Shown piece after piece: positions 7,552 to 16,316 of a stretch of DNA of 64,000 bases; positions within the stretch are counted from its first letter, which is position 1, and every line of letters begins with the position of its first letter. Below the pieces are notes generated by a model that saw nothing but the letters and a program-made list of their open reading frames with translations, was not told where the DNA came from and ran no database searches. The position numbers were made by a program, and so were the translations under genes. This stretch comes from Glaciecola blandensis (GTDB taxonomy: Bacteria > Pseudomonadota > Gammaproteobacteria > Enterobacterales > Alteromonadaceae), in assembly GCF_031846165.1 (NCBI RefSeq), contig NZ_JAVRIE010000003.1, positions 1 to 64,000 of the forward strand. Direction: 5' to 3'.

Positions 7552-8868
7552 ATGAGTGAAAATTCGAAATCCCAGCACGCAAGCACACAAAGCCATGCAG
7601 CTTCTGCGATCGCAAGAGACCAACAAGATGCGATTGCGCATTTACGCGATCACTATGAGTTGCCAGAAGACACTATTTATTTAGATGGTAACTCTCTTGG
7701 CGCTTTACCAAAGGCGGCTAAAAAGCGTGCTCTGGAAGTTGTCGAAACACAATGGGGTAAAGATTTAATTACTAGCTGGAATAAGCATGCATGGATAGAT
7801 TTGCCAATGAATGTGGGGGATCGCATTGCGCCACTAATCGGCGCGAAGCAAGATGTTAAAAATGACCCTGCATCTGCTCAAGTGATTTGTTGTGATTCCA
7901 TCTCGGTAAACCTTTTTAAACTGCTATGTGCCGCCCTGTCACTGAATAGTGATGATGGCAAGCGTACTAAAATCTTATCTCAGTGCGATAATTTTCCTAC
8001 CGACCTGTATACCGTAGAAGGTTTGCAAGCATTAATTGGCTCTGGAAAATGTGAACTTGTGCTATGCGAGGAAGAGGAGATTGAACAGAAGATAGAGGAG
8101 CTTGGCGACTCACTTATTACTGTTATGTTAACGCATGTAAACTTTCGTTCTGGTTATATCCATAATCTCCCTAAAATCACTGAATTGGCCCATCAGCACG
8201 GGGCTTTAGTCATTTGGGACTTAGCTCACAGTGCGGGTGTTCTGCCAGTAAACGTCGACGAACATAAGGTGGATTTTGCTGTTGGGTGTGGCTATAAGTA
8301 CCTGAATGGCGGGCCGGGAGCGCCAGCCTTTGTGTATGCTGCCAAGCGACATCATGCAAAATTACAACAACCCTTAAGTGGTTGGATGGGGCATGCCAAG
8401 CCCTTTGATTTTGCAGTTGAATACCAAGCCGATTCCGGTATTAAGCAGTTCTTAAGTGGCACGCCTAGCGTGATTTCGATGAGTGTATTGGATGCGGCAT
8501 TAAGCGTGTTTGATGACGTTAGTATTCAACAAGTCAGAGACAAATCGATGGCGCTGACGTCATTTTTCCAACAGGCAGTTGAAGACGCGGATGACCTCAA
8601 GGGTTTGAAGTTCGCGTCGCCAGCATTACCTGAACAACGCGGTTCACAGCTCGCTTACACGCATGACAAGGCATATGCCTTGTGCCAAGCGCTTATTTCA
8701 AAAGGGATCGTCGCAGACTTCAGAGCGCCTGATATTATCCGTTTTGGTTTTTCGCCGACTTATCTCAGTTTTCAGGATATATTTCAAAGCATCGAAACGC
8801 TCAAACAAGTGATGCGAGATAAAACGTACGAACTGCCAGAGTTTAATCGCAAGCAAGCAGTGACATAA
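7552..8868 (+). CDS. kynU: kynureninase
   Basis: PLP-dependent enzyme cleaving kynurenine to anthranilate and alanine (438 aa, usual length for the family). Key features are YLDGNSLGALPK near the N-terminus, DLAHSAGVLPV with the PLP-binding Asp, and GCGYKYLNGGPGAPAF, whose K249 is the predicted Schiff-base lysine. The start ATG follows the hydrolase stop by nine bases, so the two genes form an operon. Tryptophan 2,3-dioxygenase, needed for the upstream step, is not in the window. Confidence 0.93.
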   Translation: MSENSKSQHASTQSHAASAIARDQQDAIAHLRDHYELPEDTIYLDGNSLGALPKAAKKRALEVVETQWGKDLITSWNKHAWIDLPMNVGDRIAPLIGAKQDVKNDPASAQVICCDSISVNLFKLLCAALSLNSDDGKRTKILSQCDNFPTDLYTVEGLQALIGSGKCELVLCEEEEIEQKIEELGDSLITVMLTHVNFRSGYIHNLPKITELAHQHGALVIWDLAHSAGVLPVNVDEHKVDFAVGCGYKYLNGGPGAPAFVYAAKRHHAKLQQPLSGWMGHAKPFDFAVEYQADSGIKQFLSGTPSVISMSVLDAALSVFDDVSIQQVRDKSMALTSFFQQAVEDADDLKGLKFASPALPEQRGSQLAYTHDKAYALCQALISKGIVADFRAPDIIRFGFSPTYLSFQDIFQSIETLKQVMRDKTYELPEFNRKQAVT

Positions 8869-8910
8869 GTTTTACTGCTGCTTATCTACTTTACTTTGGA
8901 AGCAGACACA

Positions 8911-9249
8911 TTGAATCCCTCATATCAAAAAATCTGGACCACTGTGAACGCTATCCCTCCGGGGAAAGTGGCGAGCTATGGTCAGGTTGCTGATCTAGCT
9001 GGTTTGCCTGGACGCGCAAGACTAGTTGGTAAAAGTTTGGGATTTGTCCCCGAAGGACAAAGCGTGGCATGGCATAGAGTATTGCGTTCAAACGGACAAT
9101 TGGCTTTTCCGAAAGGCAGTGAGCAAGCCTTGAAGCAAACAGGCCTTTTACAAGAAGAAAATGTAGTGGTATTGAATCATCGCGTTAAATTCGCTGAGTT
9201 TCAATGGCAGCCTGACTTAGGTGAGCTTTTATTCACTTTGAAATACTGA
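8911..9249 (+). CDS. alkyltransferase-like protein (MGMT/ATL family)
   Basis: A small DNA-binding protein of about 112 aa related to O6-alkylguanine-DNA alkyltransferase. It has the helix-turn-helix region PPGKVASYGQVADLAG and the substrate-pocket motif AWHRV where true transferases have PCHRV. The alkyl-accepting Cys is replaced by Trp, the defining mark of ATL proteins, which recognise lesions and hand them to nucleotide excision repair. I prefer the TTG at 8911 because GGAAG sits eight bases upstream; a TTG at 8896 is the alternative. Confidence 0.85.
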   Translation: MNPSYQKIWTTVNAIPPGKVASYGQVADLAGLPGRARLVGKSLGFVPEGQSVAWHRVLRSNGQLAFPKGSEQALKQTGLLQEENVVVLNHRVKFAEFQWQPDLGELLFTLKY

Positions 9250-9448
9250 CTCTTCTCACACATTCAAGCTACTAATTTCTATTTTTTCAACTACGCCTGA
9301 AATAATTTGAAATATCGCTGGGTCTTATAATCGAATTTGCTAACAAACTACTTCATTCAATACTGAAAAAGTGAACAGAATGACGAGGAAGTAGGGGAAG
9401 CAAATAAGATTAATTCAAAACAAAGCGACAACATATTAGGAGCTACCC

Positions 9449-9949
9449 ATGTTTGCCAGATTGAAAGGTTCAAAATTACTTAGCGCTGCGGCATTAGTCA
9501 TCGCGTTTACTGTGACTTCTTGCGGATTAATTCCGACTCAAGCGCAGTCTTCTATTAATGCAGTTAACGTTGACGAATCTCGTTTGGCGATAAAAGGTTA
9601 CGACCCAGTTGCCTACTTTACTCAAGCAAGACCGGTGATTGGTACAAGCCAATTTACTTCTGAGCACTTGGGCGCGACATATCAATTTAGTTCAGCCGAG
9701 CACAAGTCCCTGTTTGACGGCAACCCAACGAAATATGCACCACAGTATGGCGGTTATTGTGCGTTTGGTGTATCTAAAGAGTACAAGTTCGATATCGATC
9801 CAGAAGCATGGGCGGTTGTTGATGATAAGCTTTACCTAAATTTAGATAAAAAAGTTCAAGCGCGCTGGGTAGGTGAAAAAGAAGAACTTATCGAAGTAGC
9901 TGATAGCATTTGGGTAACCATTGCAGATACGCCATCAACAGATTTATAA
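9449..9949 (+). CDS. YHS domain lipoprotein
   Basis: A 166-aa predicted lipoprotein with lipobox VTSC (C25). The rest is one YHS-type domain: KGYDPVAYFTQARPVIG, then TYQFSSAEHKSLFDGNP, and YGGYCAFGVS with the family's conserved Cys. YHS domains occur in metal-handling proteins. An ATTAGGAG ribosome binding site precedes the ATG. It lies immediately upstream of the bufferin operon but is separated by 165 bases, so it is probably its own transcript. A functional link to metal handling is an inference from position. Confidence 0.85.
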   Translation: MFARLKGSKLLSAAALVIAFTVTSCGLIPTQAQSSINAVNVDESRLAIKGYDPVAYFTQARPVIGTSQFTSEHLGATYQFSSAEHKSLFDGNPTKYAPQYGGYCAFGVSKEYKFDIDPEAWAVVDDKLYLNLDKKVQARWVGEKEELIEVADSIWVTIADTPSTDL

Positions 9950-10031
9950 ATTGATATTTAGGCTTCATCCAAGGTAAGTGTGGGGCCAAAGAAGTAGTAA
10001 TTCAGTAATATTTGTTTAAAAAAATACATAG

Positions 10032-10057
10032 CGTGAAAGTTTTTGTTTCTTTTCACG
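10032..10057. promoter_or_regulatory. inverted repeat ahead of the bufferin operon
   Basis: CGTGAAA (10032-10038) and TTTCACG (10051-10057) form a 7-bp inverted repeat with a 12-base spacer, about 60 bases upstream of the bufferin precursor start and followed by GTTTTAATAA. It could be the terminator of the YHS gene or an operator over the bufferin promoter. The sequence alone does not decide. Confidence 0.4.
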
Positions 10058-10114
10058 GTTTTAATAACTATCCTGTTTCGGCAGGCAATTAATCCAAACA
10101 ATGAGGATTTTCAT

Positions 10115-10414
10115 ATGAAAACGACTAATTTAGCAATGGCCGCAGCCCTAGCAACAGTAATGACCATGGGTGTTATCGACACTGCAGATGCAGCGAAGAA
10201 GAAAAAAGAGAAGTGCTACGGCGTTTCTGCAGCAGGTCAAAATGACTGTGCAAACCTAGCTGGAACACACAGCTGTGCAGGTCAATCTACTGTAGACAAT
10301 GATATCGGCGAGTGGCGTTTAGTGCCAGCTGGTACTTGTAAAGAACTTGGCGGTCACGACCGTAAAGCAGCGAAAAAGCTTTTCAAAGAAATGCAGGCTA
10401 AGAAAAACAGCTAG
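10115..10414 (+). CDS. bufferin-type RiPP metallophore precursor (BufA1, DUF2282)
   Basis: A 99-aa precursor with a long cleavable signal peptide (cut near DTADA, residue 26). The mature core carries the DUF2282 pattern with four cysteines: KCYG (C34), NDCA (C45), HSCAG (C54) and AGTC (C75), then a Lys-rich tail. In studied bufferins some of these cysteines are modified by the DUF692 enzyme and the exported peptide binds copper. The frame is open from 10043, but ATG 10115 has a GAGGA ribosome binding site and starts the signal peptide. It is the first gene of the four-gene operon. Confidence 0.9.
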   Translation: MKTTNLAMAAALATVMTMGVIDTADAAKKKKEKCYGVSAAGQNDCANLAGTHSCAGQSTVDNDIGEWRLVPAGTCKELGGHDRKAAKKLFKEMQAKKNS

Positions 10415-10427
10415 GCCTTTGGCTTAG
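10411..10427 (+). terminator. short hairpin over the precursor stop codon
   Basis: CTAGGCC, a TTT loop and GGCTTAG form a seven-pair stem with one G-T pair. The hairpin includes the precursor's stop codon, and the maturase gene starts 23 bases later. No strong T-tract follows, so it is more likely a partial terminator or RNA-end stabiliser that keeps precursor mRNA in excess over maturase mRNA. Confidence 0.4.
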
Positions 10428-10449
10428 TATTGTTTAAGTCTTATTCAGA

Positions 10450-11379
10450 GTGTCTTCTACACTTCACAATAAGCAAGCCAACGACAAGCCCAAGACCTTA
10501 ATCGGTGTTGGGCTTCGTCATTCTCACTATACCGAAGCACTACAGAACGCTGCAAGTCATTCACACGAAGTTGACTTTGTAGAAGTTCATGCAGAGAATT
10601 TCTTTGCTGAGGGTGGCGCGAGTAAGGCCATCATTCAGGACATTGCTCAGGCTTATCCTTTAAGTATTCATGGCACATCTTTAGGCTTAGGCTCCTCAAG
10701 CCGAGTGCCTAAATCTATTCTTCAGAAATTTACCAACCTTGTTCAGTTAACCAAGCCTATGCTGGTTTCAGAACACCTTTGTTTCAATCGAGCAAGGGTT
10801 CAGGGTAACTTAGTACACAGCGGTGATTTGTTACCCATCCCATATAATCAACAATCTTTAAAGAATATAGTCAGTCACATTCAAGAGGTGCAAGACAATA
10901 TTCAGCGTCCACTGTTAATTGAAAATTTATCAGCTTATATTCACGCGGCCCAGTTAAACGCGAGCACTCAAGATGACATGAGTGAGTTTGAGTTTTTGCT
11001 TGAAATGTGTTCCTCAGCCGGTTGTGGACTGCTATTAGATCTTAATAATCTGATCATAAATGCGCTCAATAAGAAGACGAACAACCCTGTTGAAGTGCTC
11101 AAACAAGATCTTTTGCAATTGCCACCTGAAATCGTCGGTGAAATCCATTTAGCGGGCTATACCGATAATGCTTCCCAAACAAATGATTTTATTATTGATG
11201 ACCATGGTGCTGAGGTTTCGGCACAGTGTTGGGATTTATATGAGTTTGCTATTCAGCGATTCAAAAACACGCCAACCTTGGTTGAATGGGATACACAAAT
11301 TCCAGAATGGTCGGTGCTATTGGGTGAAGCGAAAAAAGCAAAAGTAATCGCTGATGGTTCAGAGCGAAGGGATCCCTGA
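10450..11379 (+). CDS. MNIO-family bufferin maturase (BufB, DUF692)
   Basis: Multinuclear non-heme iron-dependent oxidase expected to modify precursor cysteines (309 aa, TIM-barrel family). Likely metal-binding residues are seen in VEVHAEN (H47, E49), SIHG (H74), SEH (H109), IENL (E158), LDLNN (D197, N199), EIHLAG (H233), DDHG (H252) and VEWD (E279). The start is GTG at 10450; no ATG occurs near the beginning, and the ribosome binding site is weak, consistent with coupling to the precursor. It is 36 bases after the precursor, and its stop precedes the BufC start by one base. Confidence 0.9.
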   Translation: MSSTLHNKQANDKPKTLIGVGLRHSHYTEALQNAASHSHEVDFVEVHAENFFAEGGASKAIIQDIAQAYPLSIHGTSLGLGSSSRVPKSILQKFTNLVQLTKPMLVSEHLCFNRARVQGNLVHSGDLLPIPYNQQSLKNIVSHIQEVQDNIQRPLLIENLSAYIHAAQLNASTQDDMSEFEFLLEMCSSAGCGLLLDLNNLIINALNKKTNNPVEVLKQDLLQLPPEIVGEIHLAGYTDNASQTNDFIIDDHGAEVSAQCWDLYEFAIQRFKNTPTLVEWDTQIPEWSVLLGEAKKAKVIADGSERRDP

Positions 11380-11380
11380 G

Positions 11381-12247
11381 ATGCCGACTCAAAAAAGCGA
11401 TCACGCAAGCGAACTGAATGAAGCTCAAGACGAGCAGTCTTATGACGAAATGCTTATCAATGCTATTTTCAGCAAACAAGTGCAAGCGCCAGAAGCCGCA
11501 GGGCAGGTGCCTGAGCAGTCAGCAGAAACACAAAAAGCACTGAACATTTATCACAATAACTTCATAGAAAATGGCATTAGGGCGCTGGCAATTACTTTCC
11601 CAAGTGTGGAAAGCCTTATTGGCGCAGATTCTTTTAGGATATTGACCAAGCACTACTTAATAGATGAGCCTAAAACTCAGTTTGACTGGGGTGAGTATGG
11701 TGATAGTTTCAGCGAATATATTGATGAGCAAGAAGCCTTAGCTGAATATCCATTTTTAAGTGAAGCTGCAGAGCTCGATTGGTTTATTCACCAGATTCAA
11801 CGAAAAAGCGATATTGAGTTTCAAGCAAACACCTTTGCCAAGTTAGAAACAGAAGATAGTGATGAATTAAGGTTTGTTCCTGCGCCGGGTCTTAGCCTGA
11901 TGTTATCGTGGTTTCCTGTGGTCGATTTGTATCAACTTGTGCACGATCCGTATTTGCAATCAAATGAAGGTGTGTTAGCACGGCAAGAATTACTAAAAAA
12001 CATCACAAAATCAATAAATAATGCAATAAATTCTGAACCTCCTCGGTCTCTTGTAATGTGGCGTGCAGAGTATAAAACCCAGTTTGAATATCTATCGGAT
12101 GCAGAGGCATTGGTGATACAAAAAATACTGAGTGGAGAGCCTGTAAGCCAAATAATTGAAGCGCTTGGTGAACACAAGGTAGATCTTGTGACTTGGTTGA
12201 CCAATGCAATCACAAAGAAACTCATTTTTGCGGTTGAACATGTTTAG
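11381..12247 (+). CDS. bufferin partner protein (BufC/HvfC, DUF2063 N-terminal domain)
   Basis: A 288-aa protein paired with DUF692 enzymes. The DUF2063 signature is present: ALNIYHNNFIENGIRALAITFPSVESLIG, then WGEYGDSFSEYI and EAAELDWFIHQI. Family members are thought to bind and present the precursor to the oxidase. I take ATG 11381, one base after the maturase stop, because GAAGG (11366-11370) is correctly spaced. An ATG at 11354, overlapping the maturase, is possible. The C-terminal part (after about residue 190) is a second, less conserved domain. Confidence 0.87.
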   Translation: MPTQKSDHASELNEAQDEQSYDEMLINAIFSKQVQAPEAAGQVPEQSAETQKALNIYHNNFIENGIRALAITFPSVESLIGADSFRILTKHYLIDEPKTQFDWGEYGDSFSEYIDEQEALAEYPFLSEAAELDWFIHQIQRKSDIEFQANTFAKLETEDSDELRFVPAPGLSLMLSWFPVVDLYQLVHDPYLQSNEGVLARQELLKNITKSINNAINSEPPRSLVMWRAEYKTQFEYLSDAEALVIQKILSGEPVSQIIEALGEHKVDLVTWLTNAITKKLIFAVEHV

Positions 12248-12336
12248 CTTTTAAAGTCGGCTTGTACCCAAGGCTTTGTTAATGCTGAACAAACATGACA
12301 CCAATACTAAATAACACAATATAAGAGAGAAACAGC

Positions 12337-12768
12337 ATGGCGAAGATAATAAACCTATACAACTCAATAATGGGTAAACTTGATTTACTACAACCGGTAG
12401 GCTTGCTACTAGCACGTTTCTACGTGGCTTGGGTGTTTTTCAAAGCAGGTTTAACCAAATTGAGAGACTGGGAATCTACTTTGCTCTTGTTCGAATATGA
12501 GTATGCCGTGCCGGTTCTAAATTTTGAAGTTGCCGCTTACTTGGCTACCTTCGGTGAAATTGTATTGCCAATTATGTTAGTGCTGGGTTTGTTTGGCAGA
12601 AAAGCAGCGATTGGTCTATTCATTGTGAACTATGTGGCTGTATTGAGCTTTGAAGATATGCCAGCAGCTGCGTTGAATGAGCATGTTACCTGGGGCTTAT
12701 TAATGTTACTCGTTGCAATCTGGGGCTCAGGCAAGTTGTCACTCGATAAGCTCTTCAACATTAAATAA
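12337..12768 (+). CDS. DoxX family membrane protein of the bufferin operon
   Basis: A small inner-membrane protein (143 aa) with four hydrophobic segments and the DoxX features LLLARFYVAWVFFKAGLTKL and TFGEIVLPIMLVLGLFGR. DoxX proteins regularly accompany DUF2282/DUF692/DUF2063 operons, but their role there is not established. An AGAGAGAAA ribosome binding site precedes the ATG. It is the last gene before a strong terminator, about 90 bases after BufC with no hairpin between. Confidence 0.88.
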   Translation: MAKIINLYNSIMGKLDLLQPVGLLLARFYVAWVFFKAGLTKLRDWESTLLLFEYEYAVPVLNFEVAAYLATFGEIVLPIMLVLGLFGRKAAIGLFIVNYVAVLSFEDMPAAALNEHVTWGLLMLLVAIWGSGKLSLDKLFNIK

Positions 12769-12786
12769 ATCATCATATTTTTGAAC

Positions 12787-12833
12787 AAACCTCAACAGAC
12801 CCTTGAAAGTACTAGGGACTGTTGGGGTTTTTT
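12787..12833 (+). terminator. rho-independent terminator of the bufferin operon
   Basis: A long inverted repeat: AAACCTCAACAGACCCT (12787-12803) pairs with AGGGACTGTTGGGGTTT (12814-12830) with few mismatches, followed by a T-run to 12833. It lies 19 bases after the DoxX stop. Confidence 0.88.
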
Positions 12834-12874
12834 ACTATCATGGTCAGTAACTTTTGTTGATCGGATTTTTTACT

Positions 12875-14623
12875 ATGAGCTTACTTGGCTCGGTAGCTAT
12901 TTTTCTGGGGGCTACCCTCGTTGCTGTTCCCTTATTTAAGAAACTCAAACTTGGTGCCATTCTGGGCTACCTTATTGCTGGTGTGATCATCGGCCCATCA
13001 GCACTCAATCTAGTCAGCGATCCATATACTATTTTACATTTTGCGGAATTGGGCGTTGTATTGCTCTTGTTCGTTATTGGTCTGGAGTTAGAGCCTGCGA
13101 CTCTGTGGCGCATGAGAAACCAAATTCTGTTCAGCGGTGGAACGCAGTTGTTAGTTTCAGCTGCAGTGATTGGTTTTTTTTCGTATGCGGTAATAGGTGT
13201 GTCCGTTAACGGGAGTATTGTGATTGGTTTGGGCTTGGCATTGTCATCAACGGCCTTTGCTATACAACTAATGAATGAGCAGCGAATTCTACAAACGCCA
13301 CCGGGTCAGCAGGGATTCTCGGTCTTGTTAATGCAAGATGTCGCTGTTATTCCTATTTTGTTGGTTGTCGCTGCGTTGGCGCCTGTACAAACCGAAGTAG
13401 GACCGGCTTGGTATATTAGCTTAGGCGCAGTTATTGCGGTCCTCTTTGTGGGTCGCTTTCTGATCAATCCCTTTCTACGCATTGTTGCCCGCTACGGAAG
13501 TTCTGAAGTGATGACAGCTGCAGCTTTATTCATTGTGTTAGTGACCGCATTGGCAATGGATAAAGTAGGTCTGTCGATGGGAATGGGCGCTTTTATTGCT
13601 GGTATTCTCCTAGCCGACAGTACCTTTAAGCATCAACTTGAAACAGAAATTGAGCCATTCAAGGGCTTACTTCTAGGTTTGTTTTTTATTGCCATTGGGA
13701 TGAATCTCGATTTGCAATTACTGATAAACGAGCCCGTTTTCATCATTAGCATGAGCATATTACTTGTGGTGGTGAAAGCGACGATTATTTTCGCGATCTT
13801 GCGCGCGAGCAAACAAAGCGGAAAAGATGCGATGCGAGTAGCATTGATGCTATCACAGGGCGGCGAGTTTGCGTTCGTGGTCATGACCTTGGCGTTATCT
13901 AATGCTGTGTTGGATGCATCAATAGCCGGTCAGGTAAACCTGATTGTTGGTTTGTCGATGGCACTGACATCGCCCATCGTGATTATCTACTCTCTGTTTT
14001 TCAATACTCGCCATTGTCCCGCCGTTTACGATAGTTTCAGCGATAATAGCGAACCCAAGGTCATCATTGCGGGCTTTGGCCGTTTTGGACAGATCACAGG
14101 CCGTATTCTAGCGGCGAATGGTATTCCGTTTACAGCAATGGACAAAGACGCTGAGCACATTGAATTCGTGAGGCAGTTTGGCAATAAAGTGTATTTTGGT
14201 GATGCTACCCGACTCGACCTACTCAAAAAGTCAGGCATTGAAGAAGCAAGAGTACTGTTGGTCGCTATCGATAATGCGGAAGAAATTACTGAGTTAGTGA
14301 AGCTGGTTCAACACGAGTTTCCAAAGGTAAAAGTGATCGCCAGGGCACGCAACAGAATGCACGCGATTGACCTTTCTAAACTCGGTGTGAGCTATTTTAT
14401 TCGTGAAATGTTTGATAGCGCTCTCTCTGCTTCAAAAGAGGTGTTAAAAGCTTACGGCTACACTGAGGGACAAGCAGAGAATATGGCCGCTTTGTTCTCA
14501 GAACATGACAAAAAAATGCTGGATAAAGTGGTACAAGAGAATCTAGGCTTACCTGAAATGATCAAATCTACGGAGCAAGGCAGGGCAGAGCTACAGCAGT
14601 TGTTCGAGGAAGATAAGCAGTAG
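12875..14623 (+). CDS. CPA2-family monovalent cation:proton antiporter with RCK domain (KefB/C-like)
   Basis: Inner-membrane cation/proton antiporter of 582 aa. The N-terminal half has about 12 membrane helices with typical CPA2 motifs (LLFVIGLELEP, LSSTAFAIQLM, LLMQDVAVIPIL, LSQGGEFAFVV). From about residue 390 comes a TrkA-N/RCK nucleotide-binding domain (VIIAGFGRFGQITGRIL, then FGDATRLDLL). The overall plan matches KefB/KefC potassium efflux proteins. The start at ATG 12875 is preferred over an upstream TTG at 12854. No KefG/KefF partner gene is adjacent, and it is a single gene after the bufferin terminator. Confidence 0.88.
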   Translation: MSLLGSVAIFLGATLVAVPLFKKLKLGAILGYLIAGVIIGPSALNLVSDPYTILHFAELGVVLLLFVIGLELEPATLWRMRNQILFSGGTQLLVSAAVIGFFSYAVIGVSVNGSIVIGLGLALSSTAFAIQLMNEQRILQTPPGQQGFSVLLMQDVAVIPILLVVAALAPVQTEVGPAWYISLGAVIAVLFVGRFLINPFLRIVARYGSSEVMTAAALFIVLVTALAMDKVGLSMGMGAFIAGILLADSTFKHQLETEIEPFKGLLLGLFFIAIGMNLDLQLLINEPVFIISMSILLVVVKATIIFAILRASKQSGKDAMRVALMLSQGGEFAFVVMTLALSNAVLDASIAGQVNLIVGLSMALTSPIVIIYSLFFNTRHCPAVYDSFSDNSEPKVIIAGFGRFGQITGRILAANGIPFTAMDKDAEHIEFVRQFGNKVYFGDATRLDLLKKSGIEEARVLLVAIDNAEEITELVKLVQHEFPKVKVIARARNRMHAIDLSKLGVSYFIREMFDSALSASKEVLKAYGYTEGQAENMAALFSEHDKKMLDKVVQENLGLPEMIKSTEQGRAELQQLFEEDKQ

Positions 14624-14640
14624 AGGAAGGCTCTCTTCAG

Positions 14641-16287
14641 TTATTTTTCCGAAGAAGCCTCGTCCTGTTTTATAAAGTGCATGTCTCGGTATTCGTGTCG
14701 ACTGCGCTCTTTTGCGGTGAAAGGGTGCATTTTCATACCGGTCACGTTCCCTTGAAAATCAGTTTCAAATATCAGAAAGGCGTCTGAGGCAGCATTTTGG
14801 TTATCCCACTTAACAACAAATTTGTTTGCTTCAAAAGGCCTTAATGTGCCGACCAAGGTAAACATACGAGAAGAACTCAGTCGTAACGTTTTATCCTTCA
14901 TTTCAATGTTCATATCTTTAAACCAAACATCGGAATAAGTACCGAGAATATCTTCACTTTCGATGAGCATAGGTTTAGTCGCAACGGGTTCGGGCAATTG
15001 ACGAGCAAGGTACTTTTGTTCTTGTTCATCTTGGTAATCAACATAGGCCTGGACCCAGTTATCAATCTTGGATTCAGCGAGTTGATTTGCTCGCGGCATG
15101 AAGGCCTTCAGTATATGTTGCATTACCGAGCCTCTAACGCCATAGTTTGAACCGTTATTGAGTAATACCACACCTAGCTCTAACTCAGGAACCAAAGCCA
15201 CATAGGCTTGATAACCCGATAATGTGCCGGTGTGGGAGATCACTTTGTAATTGAACATGTTCGCTAAACGCCAACCATAACCATAGGTTTTAAAGTGAGT
15301 GCCATCCCATTCTTCATCCGTTTCCGCTACGCCCAGAATGGTGTGGGCTTGCCACATATCATCTAATACAGATTCAGAAAACGGCAAGGTAGAAGGGTTT
15401 AGTAAGGCTTTCAGCCATAAGGTCATGGACTCTGCGTTGCACACTATACCGCCAGCGGCTACTGACATCTGAGCGGTTTCTTGAATACCATTGCGAGGAA
15501 CAGCATACATTCCTTTTTCATCATTGTGTGCGTAGGGAGTTGCTGAGTTTTTGATAGCAGATTTAGGCACATCACCCGCATAACACTGCATGTTTAAAGG
15601 GCTAAAAATAGTATCTTGTAAGAAGTCTGCATATGACTGACCACTAACCCGTTCAATCACTTCACCAGCAGTGATGTAAAGTACATTGCTGTAGGAGTAA
15701 GCAGAACGAAAGCTGTAATCTGGGCTTAAGTACTGTAGATTTTGCACCACTTCCTGACGAGCAAAGCCAGAGGGTTCTGGCCAGATCATACTATCACCTG
15801 CGCCGCCCACTAAGCCGCTTCGATGAACCAGTAAGTCCTCAATAGTAAATTCTCTAGTTACCCACGCATCTTGCATTTGAAATTCTGGCAAATGTTGTAT
15901 GACTTTGTCTTGCCAATTGAGTTTACCTTGGTCCACTAACACACCTAACGCCGCAGCGGTGAATGCTTTACTAGTAGAAGCGAGTCGAAAATAGGTTTGC
16001 TCGTTTACAGCTCGTTTTTTAGGTGAAAGTTGCCTTGCACCAAAGCCTTTCAGTAAGAGGGTATCGCCTTTATGCACAACACCAACGGCTAACCCCGGCG
16101 TATGAAATTTTTCTAAGGCCGACATAATGAGTGCTTCGGTTGTCGCGATATTCAAGTGAGCTTGGTTATCGAGCTGGAAATTAGCCTGTTTATTATCTTG
16201 AGGAGCAGTTTCAGTATTAGCATGGGCAACTAATGGCAGAGCACTTAACAGTGACACGGAAAAAAGACTAGCGAGTAAAAGATGCAT
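14641..16287 (-). CDS. exported serine hydrolase, class C beta-lactamase/PBP-like, with DUF3471-like tail
   Basis: A 548-aa exported serine hydrolase. The signal peptide spans about 1-23 (cut near AHA). The active-site triad motifs are STSK (S104-K107), YSN (Y199-N201) and HTG near residue 345 in VISHTGTLSGY. The last 100 residues form a DUF3471-like beta-rich domain beginning around ILGTYSDVW. Proteins of this family are esterases, peptidases or lactamases; the substrate cannot be told. It is the last gene of a tightly spaced minus-strand operon, 29 bases after the BASS transporter, and convergent with the antiporter gene 17 bases away. Confidence 0.85.
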   Translation of the reverse strand: MHLLLASLFSVSLLSALPLVAHANTETAPQDNKQANFQLDNQAHLNIATTEALIMSALEKFHTPGLAVGVVHKGDTLLLKGFGARQLSPKKRAVNEQTYFRLASTSKAFTAAALGVLVDQGKLNWQDKVIQHLPEFQMQDAWVTREFTIEDLLVHRSGLVGGAGDSMIWPEPSGFARQEVVQNLQYLSPDYSFRSAYSYSNVLYITAGEVIERVSGQSYADFLQDTIFSPLNMQCYAGDVPKSAIKNSATPYAHNDEKGMYAVPRNGIQETAQMSVAAGGIVCNAESMTLWLKALLNPSTLPFSESVLDDMWQAHTILGVAETDEEWDGTHFKTYGYGWRLANMFNYKVISHTGTLSGYQAYVALVPELELGVVLLNNGSNYGVRGSVMQHILKAFMPRANQLAESKIDNWVQAYVDYQDEQEQKYLARQLPEPVATKPMLIESEDILGTYSDVWFKDMNIEMKDKTLRLSSSRMFTLVGTLRPFEANKFVVKWDNQNAASDAFLIFETDFQGNVTGMKMHPFTAKERSRHEYRDMHFIKQDEASSEK

Positions 16288-16316
16288 TGGTTCTAACCTA
16301 ATTGATGTGAGCGTGC

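Noticed and set aside
8911..9249. Active O6-methylguanine-DNA methyltransferase
   Set aside because: The acceptor Cys is replaced by Trp in AWHRV, so it is an ATL protein.
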